Assembly: GCA_934277545.1 (NCBI GenBank)
Contig: CAKQUG010000002.1
Coordinates: forward strand, 1 to 64,000
Length of the DNA: 64,000 bases
Source: an uncultured Alphaproteobacteria bacterium
GTDB taxonomy: Bacteria; Pseudomonadota; Alphaproteobacteria; RF32; CAG-239
Direction: 5' to 3'
Shown here: piece by piece, positions 1 to 8,230 of the stretch
Position numbering within the stretch: the stretch's first letter is position 1
Layout: each line of letters begins with the position of its first letter
Made by a program: the position numbers and the translations under genes
The notes under the pieces: generated by a model
Databases searched by the model: none
Told to the model about the DNA's origin: nothing
The model's input: the letters and a program-made list of their open reading frames with translations, nothing else

Positions 1-76
1 TTTTACCGTGGTCAACGTGGCCGATTGTACCAATGTTGCAGTGCGGCTTGCTGCGTTCAAATTTTTCTTTTGCCAT
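1..76 (-). CDS. tuf: Elongation factor Tu, N-terminal 25 residues (cut by window edge)
   Basis: Reading the minus strand from the ATG at 76 gives MAKEKFERSKPHCNIGTIGH followed by VDHGK, the universal EF-Tu start including the P-loop beginning (GHVDHGK). EF-Tu is the cytosolic GTPase that delivers aminoacyl-tRNA to the ribosome. The gene continues beyond the left edge. It lies directly behind tRNA-Tyr and tRNA-Gly on the same strand, the tRNA-tufB arrangement known from many proteobacteria, so co-transcription with them is likely. Confidence 0.95.
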   Translation of the reverse strand, partial: MAKEKFERSKPHCNIGTIGHVDHGK

Positions 77-132
77 TGTTTATTTTTCCTGTTTTACATA
101 ATGTTAAAGACGAAAATCAATATTAAGGAAAT

Positions 133-206
133 TGGAGCGGGTGAGGGGAATCGAACCCCCGTAGTAAGCTTGGAAGGCTTCTGCTCTACCATTGAGCTAC
201 ACCCGC
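133..206 (-). tRNA. tRNA-Gly (anticodon TCC)
   Basis: On the minus strand the acceptor arm GCGGGTG pairs with CACCCGC. The T-loop GGTTCGATTCC and the anticodon loop CTTCCAA are present, giving anticodon TCC. The 3' CCA is encoded (133-135). It sits between tRNA-Tyr and tuf and probably shares their transcript. Confidence 0.95.
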
Positions 207-249
207 TTGAGCTTAATATTGAAATCAAAAACCCCAAGTGATTCATCAG

Positions 250-334
250 TGGTGGAGGGGGATGGATTCGAACCATCGTAGACTAAGTCGACGGATTTAC
301 AGTCCGTTGCATTTGACCGCTCTGCCACCCCTCC
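250..334 (-). tRNA. tRNA-Tyr (anticodon GTA)
   Basis: Minus-strand 85-nt class II tRNA with long variable arm. GGAGGGG pairs with CCCCTCC, the anticodon loop is CTGTAAA (GTA), and CCA is encoded at the 3' end (250-252). First gene of the tRNA-Tyr/tRNA-Gly/tuf unit. Confidence 0.95.
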
Positions 335-386
335 AATAAAACCATCTCGGGGTCATAAAGACAAATCGTTTTGATTTCTCTAAACG

Positions 387-416
387 CTATAATCATTATT
401 TTTTGCCGAATGTCAA
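387..416 (-). promoter_or_regulatory. Sigma70-like promoter for tRNA-Tyr/tRNA-Gly/tuf
   Basis: On the minus strand TTGACA (416-411) is followed, 18 nt later, by TTATAG (392-387), about 50 bp upstream of the tRNA-Tyr 5' end. Assigned from consensus match and position only. Confidence 0.6.
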
Positions 417-485
417 TCTTTTTTTTAAGTTTTCTTAAAATATCTTTGTTATTATGCTTTAAGCTGTTGAAAAGGAGTTAAAATA

Positions 486-1364
486 ATGCTGTCAATAACC
501 GAACAATCAAATCCGGATACTGTGGATATAGATATAAAAAACGGGGCGGAAATTGCTAAATTGATAAATGATGAAGATAAAAAAGTGGCGGAGGCTGTTG
601 CTAAAGTTCTGCCCCAAATCGGCACGGCTATAGATAAAATTGCCGATTCGCTGAAAACCGACGGAAGAATGGCTTATTTCGGCAGCGGCACCAGCGGACG
701 CCTGGGAATTCTTGATGCTTCTGAAATGCCCCCGACTTACGGGATTTCTCCTGATATTATACAAGCCTATATTTCCGGCGGCGAAAAGGCGATTCGCCAC
801 GCTGTGGAAAATGCCGAAGACAGTTCGGAACTGGCAGTTGCCGATATGCGGCAGTTTAATCCGCAAAAAGGCGATGTGGTTGTGGCAATTTCAGCCAGCG
901 GCAATCCCCGATATGGTTTGAAGGTGTTGGAATTGGCGCGGCAAGCCGGTTGCCTGACTATTGCGGTTACTTCAAATCCCGAGGCAAAGTTCAAAGATTT
1001 TGCTGACATTTTTATAAATCCGATTCTTGGTGCGGAGGCAGTTACCGGCTCTTCTCGCATGAAATCGGGAACGGCGCAGAAAATGATTTTGAATATGCTT
1101 TCCAGCGGCGCTATGATAAAATTGGGTAAAACATACCATAATTATATGATAGATTTGGAAGTTACAAATCTCAAACTGCAGCAACGTGCCGTGCGTTTTG
1201 TGCGCGAAATTTGCAGTGTTGATGAAAAAACAGCGGCAGCAGTTTTGACAGAAGCAAAAAACGTTAAAACGGCCTGTGTGATGATAAAAAAAAGTTGTAC
1301 TAAAGAACAAGCGCAAAAATTACTGGCGGAAAACGACGGAATTTTGCGTAAAGTTATCGGTTAG
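486..1364 (+). CDS. murQ: N-acetylmuramic acid 6-phosphate etherase
   Basis: MurQ cleaves the D-lactyl ether of MurNAc-6-phosphate to give GlcNAc-6-phosphate and lactate in peptidoglycan recycling. The 292-residue length is typical. An N-terminal helical part is followed by a SIS sugar-phosphate domain with YFGSGTSGRLGILDASEMPP near residue 65, and by SASGNPRYGL and GSSRMKSGTAQKMILN further on, all strongly conserved in MurQ. The ATG at 486 follows AAAAGGAG closely. No anmK, murP or other recycling gene adjoins it. It is convergent with comF, with one base between the stop codons. Confidence 0.95.
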   Translation: MLSITEQSNPDTVDIDIKNGAEIAKLINDEDKKVAEAVAKVLPQIGTAIDKIADSLKTDGRMAYFGSGTSGRLGILDASEMPPTYGISPDIIQAYISGGEKAIRHAVENAEDSSELAVADMRQFNPQKGDVVVAISASGNPRYGLKVLELARQAGCLTIAVTSNPEAKFKDFADIFINPILGAEAVTGSSRMKSGTAQKMILNMLSSGAMIKLGKTYHNYMIDLEVTNLKLQQRAVRFVREICSVDEKTAAAVLTEAKNVKTACVMIKKSCTKEQAQKLLAENDGILRKVIG

Positions 1365-1365
1365 T

Positions 1366-2094
1366 TTAGATTTCAGTGCGAGCTAAAGTCAGAGCATAAA
1401 TCTTTTTGACTCCGGCTTTTTTCAAAACTTTGGCACATTCATTTAACGTTGAGCCGGTTGTTTCCACGTCATCAATCAAGACTACGCTTTTGCCCTGCAG
1501 TTTTTGCGGATATTTTACGCTGAACGCCTTTTGCAGATTTCGCCGGCGCGCGTCTCCGGAAAGCTGAACTTGCGGAATGGTGTTTTGATGGCGTATCAAT
1601 GAAAAATAATCGGCAGAAATTCCTGATTTTTCTGATAAATATTTAACCAGCAGCGCCGATTGATTATAGCGTCTTTTCAAAAGTCTGAGCTGATGTATCG
1701 GCACCGGAAGCAGTAAATCCGGTTTTTCTTGCCAAATATCATGACCGGCGCTGAACAGTATATTTGCCAATGTTTCGGCGGAAACTGTTTTGTCGTTAAA
1801 CTTAAAGTCTAAAATTAAGTTTTTCGATTCGTTATCATAAATAAAAGCTGAACGCTGCATTGAAAATAAAGTACGTTTTTCTTGCAGGCATTTTCCGCAG
1901 AGCTGTCTTTTGCCTGCGCTTAATCCCGATTCGTCGGTAAACGGACGCCCGCAGCGTGCGCAATACGGGGCGCTGATAAAACGAATTTTGTTAAAGCAAT
2001 CACTGCATAAGCCGTTGTGTTCTTGTAAAATTTTTCCGCACTTGATACAGCGCGGCGGTAAGATGAAATTGACTAAAAAACTCCACCACGGCAT
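1366..2094 (-). CDS. comF: ComF family phosphoribosyltransferase-like protein
   Basis: A 242-residue protein with an N-terminal zinc-ribbon-like segment of CxxC pairs (CIKCGK, CSDCF, CARCGR, CGKCLQ) and a C-terminal PRTase fold containing VVLIDDVETTGSTLNE, the PRPP-binding loop of the ComF/GntX family. ComF is needed for DNA uptake in naturally competent species; elsewhere its role is unclear. It is the last gene of the sufS-sufT-sufE-sucC-like-sucD-like-comF run and starts 4 bp after the sucD-like stop. Confidence 0.88.
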   Translation of the reverse strand: MPWWSFLVNFILPPRCIKCGKILQEHNGLCSDCFNKIRFISAPYCARCGRPFTDESGLSAGKRQLCGKCLQEKRTLFSMQRSAFIYDNESKNLILDFKFNDKTVSAETLANILFSAGHDIWQEKPDLLLPVPIHQLRLLKRRYNQSALLVKYLSEKSGISADYFSLIRHQNTIPQVQLSGDARRRNLQKAFSVKYPQKLQGKSVVLIDDVETTGSTLNECAKVLKKAGVKKIYALTLARTEI

Positions 2095-2098
2095 ATTT

Positions 2099-2968
2099 TT
2101 AACTCAGTTTCTGTAGTACTTGATGAATTTGGTCAAGGCAGTCAACCACAATCATTCCGGCGTCGCGCAGCAAACGTTTTTTGTCCTGCACGGTAATCTT
2201 GCCGCCGGTTATAATGTCGCCGGCATATCCCATGCTGTGCTCAAAAGGCAACGATTCGCCGGCAATAAACGCAATAACCGGTTTTTTATTCGGCAGGCTG
2301 CCGTAATATTCGGCGGCAAGCTGTTCATACATTCCGTCGGACTTGCCGATTAAAATTATAGCGTCGGTGTTGCTGTCTTCTTGAAACAGTTTGATAATTT
2401 GACGGTAATCGGTGCCTACAATCATATCGTCGCCGATTCCGACTACTGTTGATTGCCCCAGGTTTGCCAAATTGGTTTCTATTACAGCTTCGTATGTCAG
2501 AGTTGAAGCGCGCGACACAATGCCTATGCGCCCTTTATGATGAATGTTTTCCGGGAAAATTCCTAATCTTGCTTCCTGCGGCGTAATCAATCCCGGAGTA
2601 TCGGGACCGATTAAAGTTGTTGCCGAGCCGTTCAACATGGCTTTTATTTCCAGCATATCGTGCATCGGTACATTGTCGGCGATTGAAACGGCCAGCGGAA
2701 TCTCTGCTTCAACAACTTCTTTAACGGCGTTTTTAAGTGCTGTTGCCGGAACAAACATCATTGCCGCGTCTATATTTATGTTTTGTCTGGCTTCGGCGAT
2801 ATTGTGAAAAACCGGAACGCCCAAATGTTCATTACCTTCAAATCGTGGCGAGGTTCCGGCGACAATGTTAGTGCCGTAATCAATGGAGCGTTTAACGTGA
2901 AAAGAGGCCTGAGTACCGGTAATGCCCTGCACTAAAACATGGGTGTTTTTATCAGCTAAAATCGACAT
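2099..2968 (-). CDS. Succinyl-CoA synthetase alpha-like protein lacking the phosphohistidine
   Basis: The 289-residue protein aligns along its length with the SucD/MtkB family: CoA-binding Rossmann start (VQGITGTQASFHVKRSIDYG), GPDTPGLITP and SRASTLTYEA. The catalytic block that normally reads MGHAGAI here reads MGYAGDI, so the phosphorylated histidine is Tyr248. The conserved GEIGG glutamate that contacts it reads GKSDG (Lys209). Both residues are essential in known ADP/GDP-forming succinyl-CoA synthetases, so normal activity is doubtful. The gene starts at the stop of its beta-like partner (TAATG overlap) and belongs to the SUF operon. It could be a divergent CoA ligase, a non-catalytic CoA-binding protein or a decaying paralogue. 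Confidence 0.85.
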   Translation of the reverse strand: MSILADKNTHVLVQGITGTQASFHVKRSIDYGTNIVAGTSPRFEGNEHLGVPVFHNIAEARQNINIDAAMMFVPATALKNAVKEVVEAEIPLAVSIADNVPMHDMLEIKAMLNGSATTLIGPDTPGLITPQEARLGIFPENIHHKGRIGIVSRASTLTYEAVIETNLANLGQSTVVGIGDDMIVGTDYRQIIKLFQEDSNTDAIILIGKSDGMYEQLAAEYYGSLPNKKPVIAFIAGESLPFEHSMGYAGDIITGGKITVQDKKRLLRDAGMIVVDCLDQIHQVLQKLS

Positions 2969-4170
2969 TAGTCGTTTACCTCCATTTGTTTAAGCAAAAC
3001 AGCGATGGCATCATTCATGTCTTTGGCAAAAATAATCGGCAGATTTGACTTAGCTAAAATATCTTGGGCTTCTTCTTTATTTGTTCCTTCCAAACGCAAA
3101 ATAATAGGTACGTTCATGCCTACTTCCTGCGTTGCTGCCAAAATTCCGTCGGCAATAAGATTGCAGCGCATAAATCCGCCTAAAACATTGATTAAAATGC
3201 CTTCAACCCTTGGGTTTGTCATGATAATTTTTATGCCTTCGGCAATTTTGTCTTTATCAACTCCGCCTTTAACATTTAAAAAGCAAGCGAGTTCACCGTT
3301 TTGTTTTTTTATTAAATCCATAGCTTCCAGCGCCAGACCGTCGCCGTTTACAATACAGCCGATATTGCCGTTAAACTCACTGTATTGAAAGCCGAATTTT
3401 TTAGCGCGCAGAGTACGGGCGTTTTCTTCATAATCATCTTGCATTCGCAATACATCTGGATGGCGGAATAATGCATGGTCGTCAAAATTTATTTTTGCGT
3501 CCAAAGCGATTAAAGTTTTATCACGCAAAATTCCCACCGGATTTATTTCTATCATTTGCGCGTCAAGGCTCATAAATGTATGATAGAGCTTGGCGAAAAA
3601 GTCGTCAAAATACGGCAGATAACTCTTGTCTAAATTCAAAAAATCCAAAACCCGGATAATTTGCGCCTGCTGTAATTCTTCGCCGAATTTCAGGTTGATA
3701 CGTAAAATTTTACTTCTGTCGGAAGTGGCGACTTTTACAATGTCCTGATTGATAATTTCCGAAATCAGCAGGGTAACGGCCGGCAAAGCGCAGTCAATTA
3801 CTATGCCGGCATAAAAAACATGCTTAACTTTTTTAAAGGCTTCAACATAAACCTTGCTGACCAATTTTCCGGCGGCGCCGGTTTGTTCGGTAACCAAAGT
3901 GTTATTCAGCATTTGGGTTGTTTCATAAGTTATGTTGGAAATTTTCGTAACTTGGCGAATTCCGCTTTTATGTCCGGCTTCGCGTTCCACAAAATGACCG
4001 GAAGCCCGCGCGCCGGATTGAATTTGCGCTTTGAGCATCCACGGACCGCGCGAGGTCAGGCTCAGCGCCACTCTTTTAGCTTCGCTCGGTGTATAGGCTA
4101 TTCCTCCTGCCGGAATGGCGATTCCATACTGGGCTAAAATTTTTTTGGCTTGGTATTCATGAATGTTCAT
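2968..4170 (-). CDS. Succinyl-CoA synthetase beta-like ATP-grasp protein
   Basis: About 400 residues. The start is placed at MNIHEYQAKKILAQYGI (4170), which matches family N termini, rather than at an upstream ATG inside sufE. IEINP and the metal-binding Asn/Asp region survive, as do NGDGLA and RCNLIADGI. The ATP-grasp loop that normally reads VHAGGRGKAGG is replaced by IQSGARASGH, and the usual FLDVGGG reads FLNVKGG. Nucleotide binding may therefore be altered. It begins 13 bp after sufE and is translationally coupled to the alpha-like gene. Whether a canonical sucCD exists elsewhere in the genome cannot be seen here. Confidence 0.85.
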   Translation of the reverse strand: MNIHEYQAKKILAQYGIAIPAGGIAYTPSEAKRVALSLTSRGPWMLKAQIQSGARASGHFVEREAGHKSGIRQVTKISNITYETTQMLNNTLVTEQTGAAGKLVSKVYVEAFKKVKHVFYAGIVIDCALPAVTLLISEIINQDIVKVATSDRSKILRINLKFGEELQQAQIIRVLDFLNLDKSYLPYFDDFFAKLYHTFMSLDAQMIEINPVGILRDKTLIALDAKINFDDHALFRHPDVLRMQDDYEENARTLRAKKFGFQYSEFNGNIGCIVNGDGLALEAMDLIKKQNGELACFLNVKGGVDKDKIAEGIKIIMTNPRVEGILINVLGGFMRCNLIADGILAATQEVGMNVPIILRLEGTNKEEAQDILAKSNLPIIFAKDMNDAIAVLLKQMEVND

Positions 4171-4183
4171 AGTGCGCTTTCGG

Positions 4184-4582
4184 TTAAGCTGCGGCGGCAT
4201 ACTGCTTGATTTTTTCAACCATGGACAACATACCGTTGCGGCGACTCGGAGTTAAATTTTCTTCAAGTCCGAGTTTAACAAAAATTTTCGTAACATCAAT
4301 GTTTTTTATTTCGGCTGCGGATTTATCATTATAAATAAGCAGTACGATAGAGATAATTCCTTTAACCAAAATAGCGTCGGAGTCACCTTTGAAATGAAAA
4401 ACGCCGTTTTGAATTTGCGGAACCAGCCAAACTTGAGATTGACAGCCTTTAACTTTCCAATCGTCAGTTTTATATTTTTCATCTAAAGGTTCCAGCTTGT
4501 GTCCCAAGTCTATCACATATTGATATTTTTCTTCCCAGCCTTCCAAAAATGAAAAGTTGTCAATCAGTTCTTCAATGGTCAT
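4184..4582 (-). CDS. sufE: Cysteine desulfuration protein SufE
   Basis: A 132-residue SufE. It accepts persulfide sulfur from the SufS cysteine desulfurase and passes it to the Fe-S scaffold. The acceptor cysteine is Cys47 in VKGCQSQVW, the family signature, and the C-terminal RRNGMLSMVEKIK is also typical. It overlaps the sufT stop by one base (TAATG), so coupled translation with sufT and sufS is likely. Confidence 0.93.
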   Translation of the reverse strand: MTIEELIDNFSFLEGWEEKYQYVIDLGHKLEPLDEKYKTDDWKVKGCQSQVWLVPQIQNGVFHFKGDSDAILVKGIISIVLLIYNDKSAAEIKNIDVTKIFVKLGLEENLTPSRRNGMLSMVEKIKQYAAAA

Positions 4583-5052
4583 TAGATTAACTCCAGCATT
4601 TCTTTGGCCTCATCGGTCATTCGTTCCGGAGTCCACGCCGGTTCCCAAACAATTTTAACTTCTATTTTGCCAACACCCGTAACTTCGGCAACAGCATCTG
4701 CCACTTGTTGCGGTAATTCTCCGGCAATCGGACAGGTTGGGGCGGTTACCGTCATTTCAATATAAATATCGCCGTCATCGCGTTGGTCTATTTTGTAAAT
4801 CAGCCCCATATCATAGACATTCAGCGGAATTTCCGGGTCGGAAACCATGCGTATTTTTTCCACAATATCAAACATTTTGGCTTTTTCCGCGCCCGGAGCC
4901 AATTCTGTTCCGGCATAGGCTATATACTCCGGCAGTTCTGCCGGCGTCGCATTTTCCGTATCATTAACGCACATCGCTTGTAATAAACGGCTTTCGGTTG
5001 CGCCGACGGTTTTATCTTCAATATTTTCTCTATTTTCAGTTTCTTCCGACAT
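4582..5052 (-). CDS. sufT: SufT-like MIP18/DUF59 Fe-S assembly protein
   Basis: 156 residues. An acidic, poorly conserved N terminus of about 60 residues precedes a DUF59/MIP18 domain (VEKIRMVSDPEIPLNVYDMG, then VTAPTCPIAGELP and IVWEPAWTPERM). The cysteine in PTCP is the conserved one. Family members act in Fe-S cluster maturation or carrier steps. Its position between sufS and sufE, with TAATG overlaps on both sides, supports the SufT assignment over the related PaaD. Confidence 0.88.
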   Translation of the reverse strand: MSEETENRENIEDKTVGATESRLLQAMCVNDTENATPAELPEYIAYAGTELAPGAEKAKMFDIVEKIRMVSDPEIPLNVYDMGLIYKIDQRDDGDIYIEMTVTAPTCPIAGELPQQVADAVAEVTGVGKIEVKIVWEPAWTPERMTDEAKEMLELI

Positions 5053-6275
5053 TAGTTTTCTCTAAAAAATTTTTCTGCTTTCAATAGTGCGTTATACAAT
5101 GCGTCAATATCTTCTTTGGTGCTGTATAACCCAAGTGAGGCTCTGGCCAGCGAGGTGTAGCCCATACGATTAACAATCGGTTGTGCGCAGTGGTGTCCGG
5201 TTCGGATAGCAATATTTTCTTTATTCAGTACAAAAGCCAAATCCTGAGGATGTATGTCCCGAATGGCAAAACTGAACACGCCGCCTTTGTCCTTGGCGGT
5301 GCCGATAATTTTCAAATCCGGAACCTGCAGCAATTTTTCTGTAGTGTATTTAACCAGTTCCTGCTCGTGTTTTTCAATGTTATTCAAGCCCAAATTCATC
5401 ATATATTTAAGCCCTTCGGCCATGCCGATAGCCTGCACGGCAGCCGGCGTTCCGGCTTCAAAACGTGCCGGAATGTCGGTAAATGTGGTTTTTTCGTAGG
5501 TTACGTTTTCAATCATATCGCCGCCAAATTGATAAGGCTGCATGGTTTGCAGAATTTTAGCTTTACCGTAAAGTACGCCGATACCGCTCGGGCCGTAGGT
5601 TTTATGAGCGGAAAAAGCCAAAAAGTCGCAGTCAATATCTTGTACGTCTATTTTATGGTGTACGGCAAACTGACAGGCGTCAATCAGCACTTTGGCTCCA
5701 ATTTTGTGCGCCGCCGCTGTAATTTTTTTTATCGGAAAAATTGTGCCTAAAACATTTGACATAGCCGTAACAGCCACAATTTTGGTTTTTTCGCTTAAAT
5801 GTTTCAAAAATTCTTCTTCAATAAATTCACCTTTGTCGGAAACCGGAAAAATAACCAGTTTGGCGCCGGTAACTTGGCATATATGCTGCCACGGTACTAA
5901 GTTGGCGTGGTGCTCGGCTTGCGAAATTAAAACTTCATCGTCGGCTTTCAGATTTTCTCCGCCCCAAGACGAGGCTACCAAATTTATAGATTCGGTGGCG
6001 TTGCGGGTATAAATTATTTCTCGGGCAAAGTCTGCATTGATAAATTCGCGCACGGTTTCGCGCGCCTGTTCAAATTCTGTGGTCATTTCCTCCGAAATCG
6101 TATAGCTTCCGCGGTGCGGGTTTGCGTAGGTGGTTTGATAAACCTGCATCATCTTGTCTAAAACCTGCTGTGGTTTTTGTGCCGAAGCCGATGTGTCTAA
6201 ATAAAAAAACGGCTTATCGTTAATCAGTTCGTTTAGCACCGGAAAATCTTTTCTGATTTTGTAGACGTCATACAT
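5052..6275 (-). CDS. sufS: Cysteine desulfurase SufS
   Basis: 407 residues, normal for SufS. This PLP enzyme removes sulfur from cysteine for Fe-S cluster assembly. Visible are YLDTSASAQKP near the N terminus, the PLP-lysine context FSAHKTYGPSGIG, and the catalytic cysteine (about residue 363) in RTGHHCAQP, the short-loop group II form. It is the first gene of the operon, and its promoter must lie in 6276-6480. The sufBCD genes are not in the window, so the SUF system is split. Confidence 0.95.
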   Translation of the reverse strand: MYDVYKIRKDFPVLNELINDKPFFYLDTSASAQKPQQVLDKMMQVYQTTYANPHRGSYTISEEMTTEFEQARETVREFINADFAREIIYTRNATESINLVASSWGGENLKADDEVLISQAEHHANLVPWQHICQVTGAKLVIFPVSDKGEFIEEEFLKHLSEKTKIVAVTAMSNVLGTIFPIKKITAAAHKIGAKVLIDACQFAVHHKIDVQDIDCDFLAFSAHKTYGPSGIGVLYGKAKILQTMQPYQFGGDMIENVTYEKTTFTDIPARFEAGTPAAVQAIGMAEGLKYMMNLGLNNIEKHEQELVKYTTEKLLQVPDLKIIGTAKDKGGVFSFAIRDIHPQDLAFVLNKENIAIRTGHHCAQPIVNRMGYTSLARASLGLYSTKEDIDALYNALLKAEKFFREN

Positions 6276-6309
6276 TACAAATACCTCGTGAATTAGTTTT
6301 AATCATATT

Positions 6310-6357
6310 TAACTTGCAAAAATAAAATTTTCAAGTTTAATGTGCGTGTTAGACGCA
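6310..6357. promoter_or_regulatory. Inverted repeats upstream of sufS
   Basis: The AT-rich spacer between divergent sufS and rplU holds an imperfect palindrome AACTTG(C)AAAA...TTTTCAAGTT (about 6310-6337) and a perfect TGCGT-N5-ACGCA (6343-6357). They lie 35-80 bp upstream of the sufS start, where an operator would be expected. No particular regulator can be named from sequence alone. Confidence 0.35.
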
Positions 6358-6418
6358 TATATATTTAAAGTAATTTTGTGTTGAAGAGTAAAATATTTAA
6401 AAATTAGTTATTTTCCTG

Positions 6419-6446
6419 TTGACAGCGCCAAAAACTTATGTATAGT
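6419..6446 (+). promoter_or_regulatory. Sigma70 promoter for rplU-rpmA
   Basis: TTGACA (6419-6424), a 16-nt spacer, then TATAGT (6441-6446), 42 bp before the rplU ATG. Confidence 0.75.
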
Positions 6447-6488
6447 ACAAGCCAATGTTTTATGTTTAAATAAAATTAGGTGAATAAT

Positions 6489-6791
6489 ATGTACGCAGTA
6501 ATAAAAACAGGCGGAAAACAGTATAACGTAACAACAGGTGACGTTGTTAAGTTGGAAAAAATCGCCGGTGAAGAAGGTAAAGAAGTTGTTTTCAACGAAG
6601 TTTTGGCTTTGGGTGAAAAAATCGGTACTCCGTTGGTTGCCGGTGCTAGTGTTAAAGCCATTGTGTTGAAACAAGCTAAAGACGCAAAAGTTATTGTTTT
6701 CAAAAAGAAAAGAAGACAGAACTATCGTCGTAAAAATGGTCACAGACAAAATATCACATTAGTAAAAATTACTGATGTGTGCGAAAAATAA
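6489..6791 (+). CDS. rplU: 50S ribosomal protein L21
   Basis: 100 residues beginning MYAVIKTGGKQYNV, the conserved L21 start. A GTG nine bases upstream overlaps the AGGTGA ribosome-binding site and is rejected. The KKRRQNYRRKNGHRQ segment is the rRNA-binding signature. L21 binds 23S rRNA in the large subunit. It heads a two-gene operon with rpmA under the promoter at 6419. Confidence 0.97.
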   Translation: MYAVIKTGGKQYNVTTGDVVKLEKIAGEEGKEVVFNEVLALGEKIGTPLVAGASVKAIVLKQAKDAKVIVFKKKRRQNYRRKNGHRQNITLVKITDVCEK

Positions 6792-6808
6792 TTTAGGGAG
6801 ATAACGTT

Positions 6809-7063
6809 ATGGCACATAAAAAATCTGGCGGTAGTTCCAGCAACGGTCGTGACTCTGAAGGTCGCCGTTTGGGTGTGAAAAAATTCGGCGGTGAAGCTGT
6901 TATCCCTGGCAACATCATCATTCGTCAACGCGGAACAAAGTATCATCCGGGACAGAATGTAGGCCTCGGCAAAGATCACACAATTTTTGCAACATCTGAA
7001 GGCAAAGTAGAGTTCAAAACAAAAGCAGACGATAAAGTTTACGTTTCTGTTGTTGCTGAATAA
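6809..7063 (+). CDS. rpmA: 50S ribosomal protein L27
   Basis: 84 residues starting MAHKKSGGSSSNGRDSEGRR, the standard L27 N terminus, which reaches towards the peptidyl-transferase centre. ATG follows AGGGAG by about 9 nt. It is followed by a strong intrinsic terminator, closing the rplU-rpmA operon. Confidence 0.97.
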   Translation: MAHKKSGGSSSNGRDSEGRRLGVKKFGGEAVIPGNIIIRQRGTKYHPGQNVGLGKDHTIFATSEGKVEFKTKADDKVYVSVVAE

Positions 7064-7083
7064 TCTTGCAGAAGAGTTAAAAT

Positions 7084-7113
7084 AGGGGCATTATGCCCCT
7101 TTATTTTTTATTT
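7084..7113 (+). terminator. Intrinsic terminator of rplU-rpmA
   Basis: AGGGGCATTATGCCCCT hairpin (7084-7100) followed by TTTATTTTTTATT. Confidence 0.9.
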
Positions 7114-7149
7114 AAGGCTATTATTAGACCTTAAACAAAAGGAAAAGAA

Positions 7150-8211
7150 ATGAAGTTTTTGGATCAGGCAAAAATATATATCAAAGCCGGCGACGGCGGT
7201 AAAGGTTGCGTGGCTTTTCGGCGTGAAAAGTTTATTGAGTTCGGCGGCCCGAACGGCGGCGACGGCGGCGACGGCGGTAGCGTCTATTTTGAAGCGGTGG
7301 AAAATCTGAACACGCTTATAGATTTTCGCTATCAGCAGCATTTTAAAGCACAAAAAGGCCAGCAAGGCATGGGTTCGGAAATGACCGGATATAAAGGCGA
7401 AGATTTAATCATCAAAGTTCCGGTCGGTACAGAAATTGTGGCTGATGACGGCGAAACGGTTATTGCCGATATGGTAAAGCCTGGCGAACGTTTTTTGATT
7501 GCCAAAGGCGGTAAGGGCGGTTTGGGTAACACTCGTTTTAAAAGCTCGACCAACCAGGCGCCGCGCTATGCCGGCCCGGGAACACCTGGAGAAGAAATTT
7601 GGGTGTGGTTACGCTTAAAAATTATTGCTGATGTCGGTTTAATCGGTTTGCCAAACGCCGGTAAATCTACATTTTTGTCGGCGGTTACTTCCGCTCGTCC
7701 GAAAATTGCCTCTTATCCGTTTACAACCTTGCATCCGCATTTGGGCGTGGCTTGGACCGGCGGCAAAGAGCTGGTTTTAGCCGATATTCCGGGGTTGATT
7801 GAGGGGGCGCACGAAGGCGTCGGTTTGGGTGATAGATTCTTGAAACACGTTGAGCGCTGCTCTGTGTTTTTGCATCTGCTTGACGGTACTGCGGAAGATG
7901 TTGCTAACGACTACTTGACGATTCGCAAAGAGCTGGAATTATATAATGATAAGTTAAAAAATAAGGCGGAAGTAGTGGCTTTGAACAAGTGCGACGCTTT
8001 AACAGATGAAGAAATTGCCGATAAACTTTCGGCTTTGCAAAAAGTTACTAAAAATCAGGTTTTTGCTATTTCGGCGGTTGCCGGTAAAAATTTGCAGGAT
8101 TGCTTGTTAGCTGTGGATAAATTTGTAACCCGTAATCGCAAAACGCAAAATCAGCCGGTTGAAAATGAACAAATAGAAACAACAACTAAACCATGGTCGC
8201 CATTGGACTAA
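7150..8211 (+). CDS. obg: GTPase Obg/CgtA
   Basis: 353 residues. The glycine-rich Obg domain (GGPNGGDGGDGGSVYF, KGGKGGLGN) is followed by a G domain with GLPNAGKST (P-loop), the switch region DIPGLIEGAHEG and NKCD. Obg is an essential GTPase of 50S ribosome maturation and stress control. ATG follows AAAGGAAAAG. The cluster rplU-rpmA-obg-rsfS-rlmH is widely conserved. Confidence 0.96.
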   Translation: MKFLDQAKIYIKAGDGGKGCVAFRREKFIEFGGPNGGDGGDGGSVYFEAVENLNTLIDFRYQQHFKAQKGQQGMGSEMTGYKGEDLIIKVPVGTEIVADDGETVIADMVKPGERFLIAKGGKGGLGNTRFKSSTNQAPRYAGPGTPGEEIWVWLRLKIIADVGLIGLPNAGKSTFLSAVTSARPKIASYPFTTLHPHLGVAWTGGKELVLADIPGLIEGAHEGVGLGDRFLKHVERCSVFLHLLDGTAEDVANDYLTIRKELELYNDKLKNKAEVVALNKCDALTDEEIADKLSALQKVTKNQVFAISAVAGKNLQDCLLAVDKFVTRNRKTQNQPVENEQIETTTKPWSPLD

Positions 8212-8230
8212 AATTTTAAGGAGTAAAATC

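Noticed and set aside
507..866. Long antisense ORFs inside core genes such as murQ, ptsP, ftsZ and atpD
   Set aside because: They lie opposite well-identified genes, have no ribosome-binding sites and reflect codon bias of the real strand.
4171..4218. 16-residue N-terminal extension of the SucC-like protein
   Set aside because: It overlaps sufE, and family members begin at MNIHEYQ; the internal ATG 4170 is preferred.
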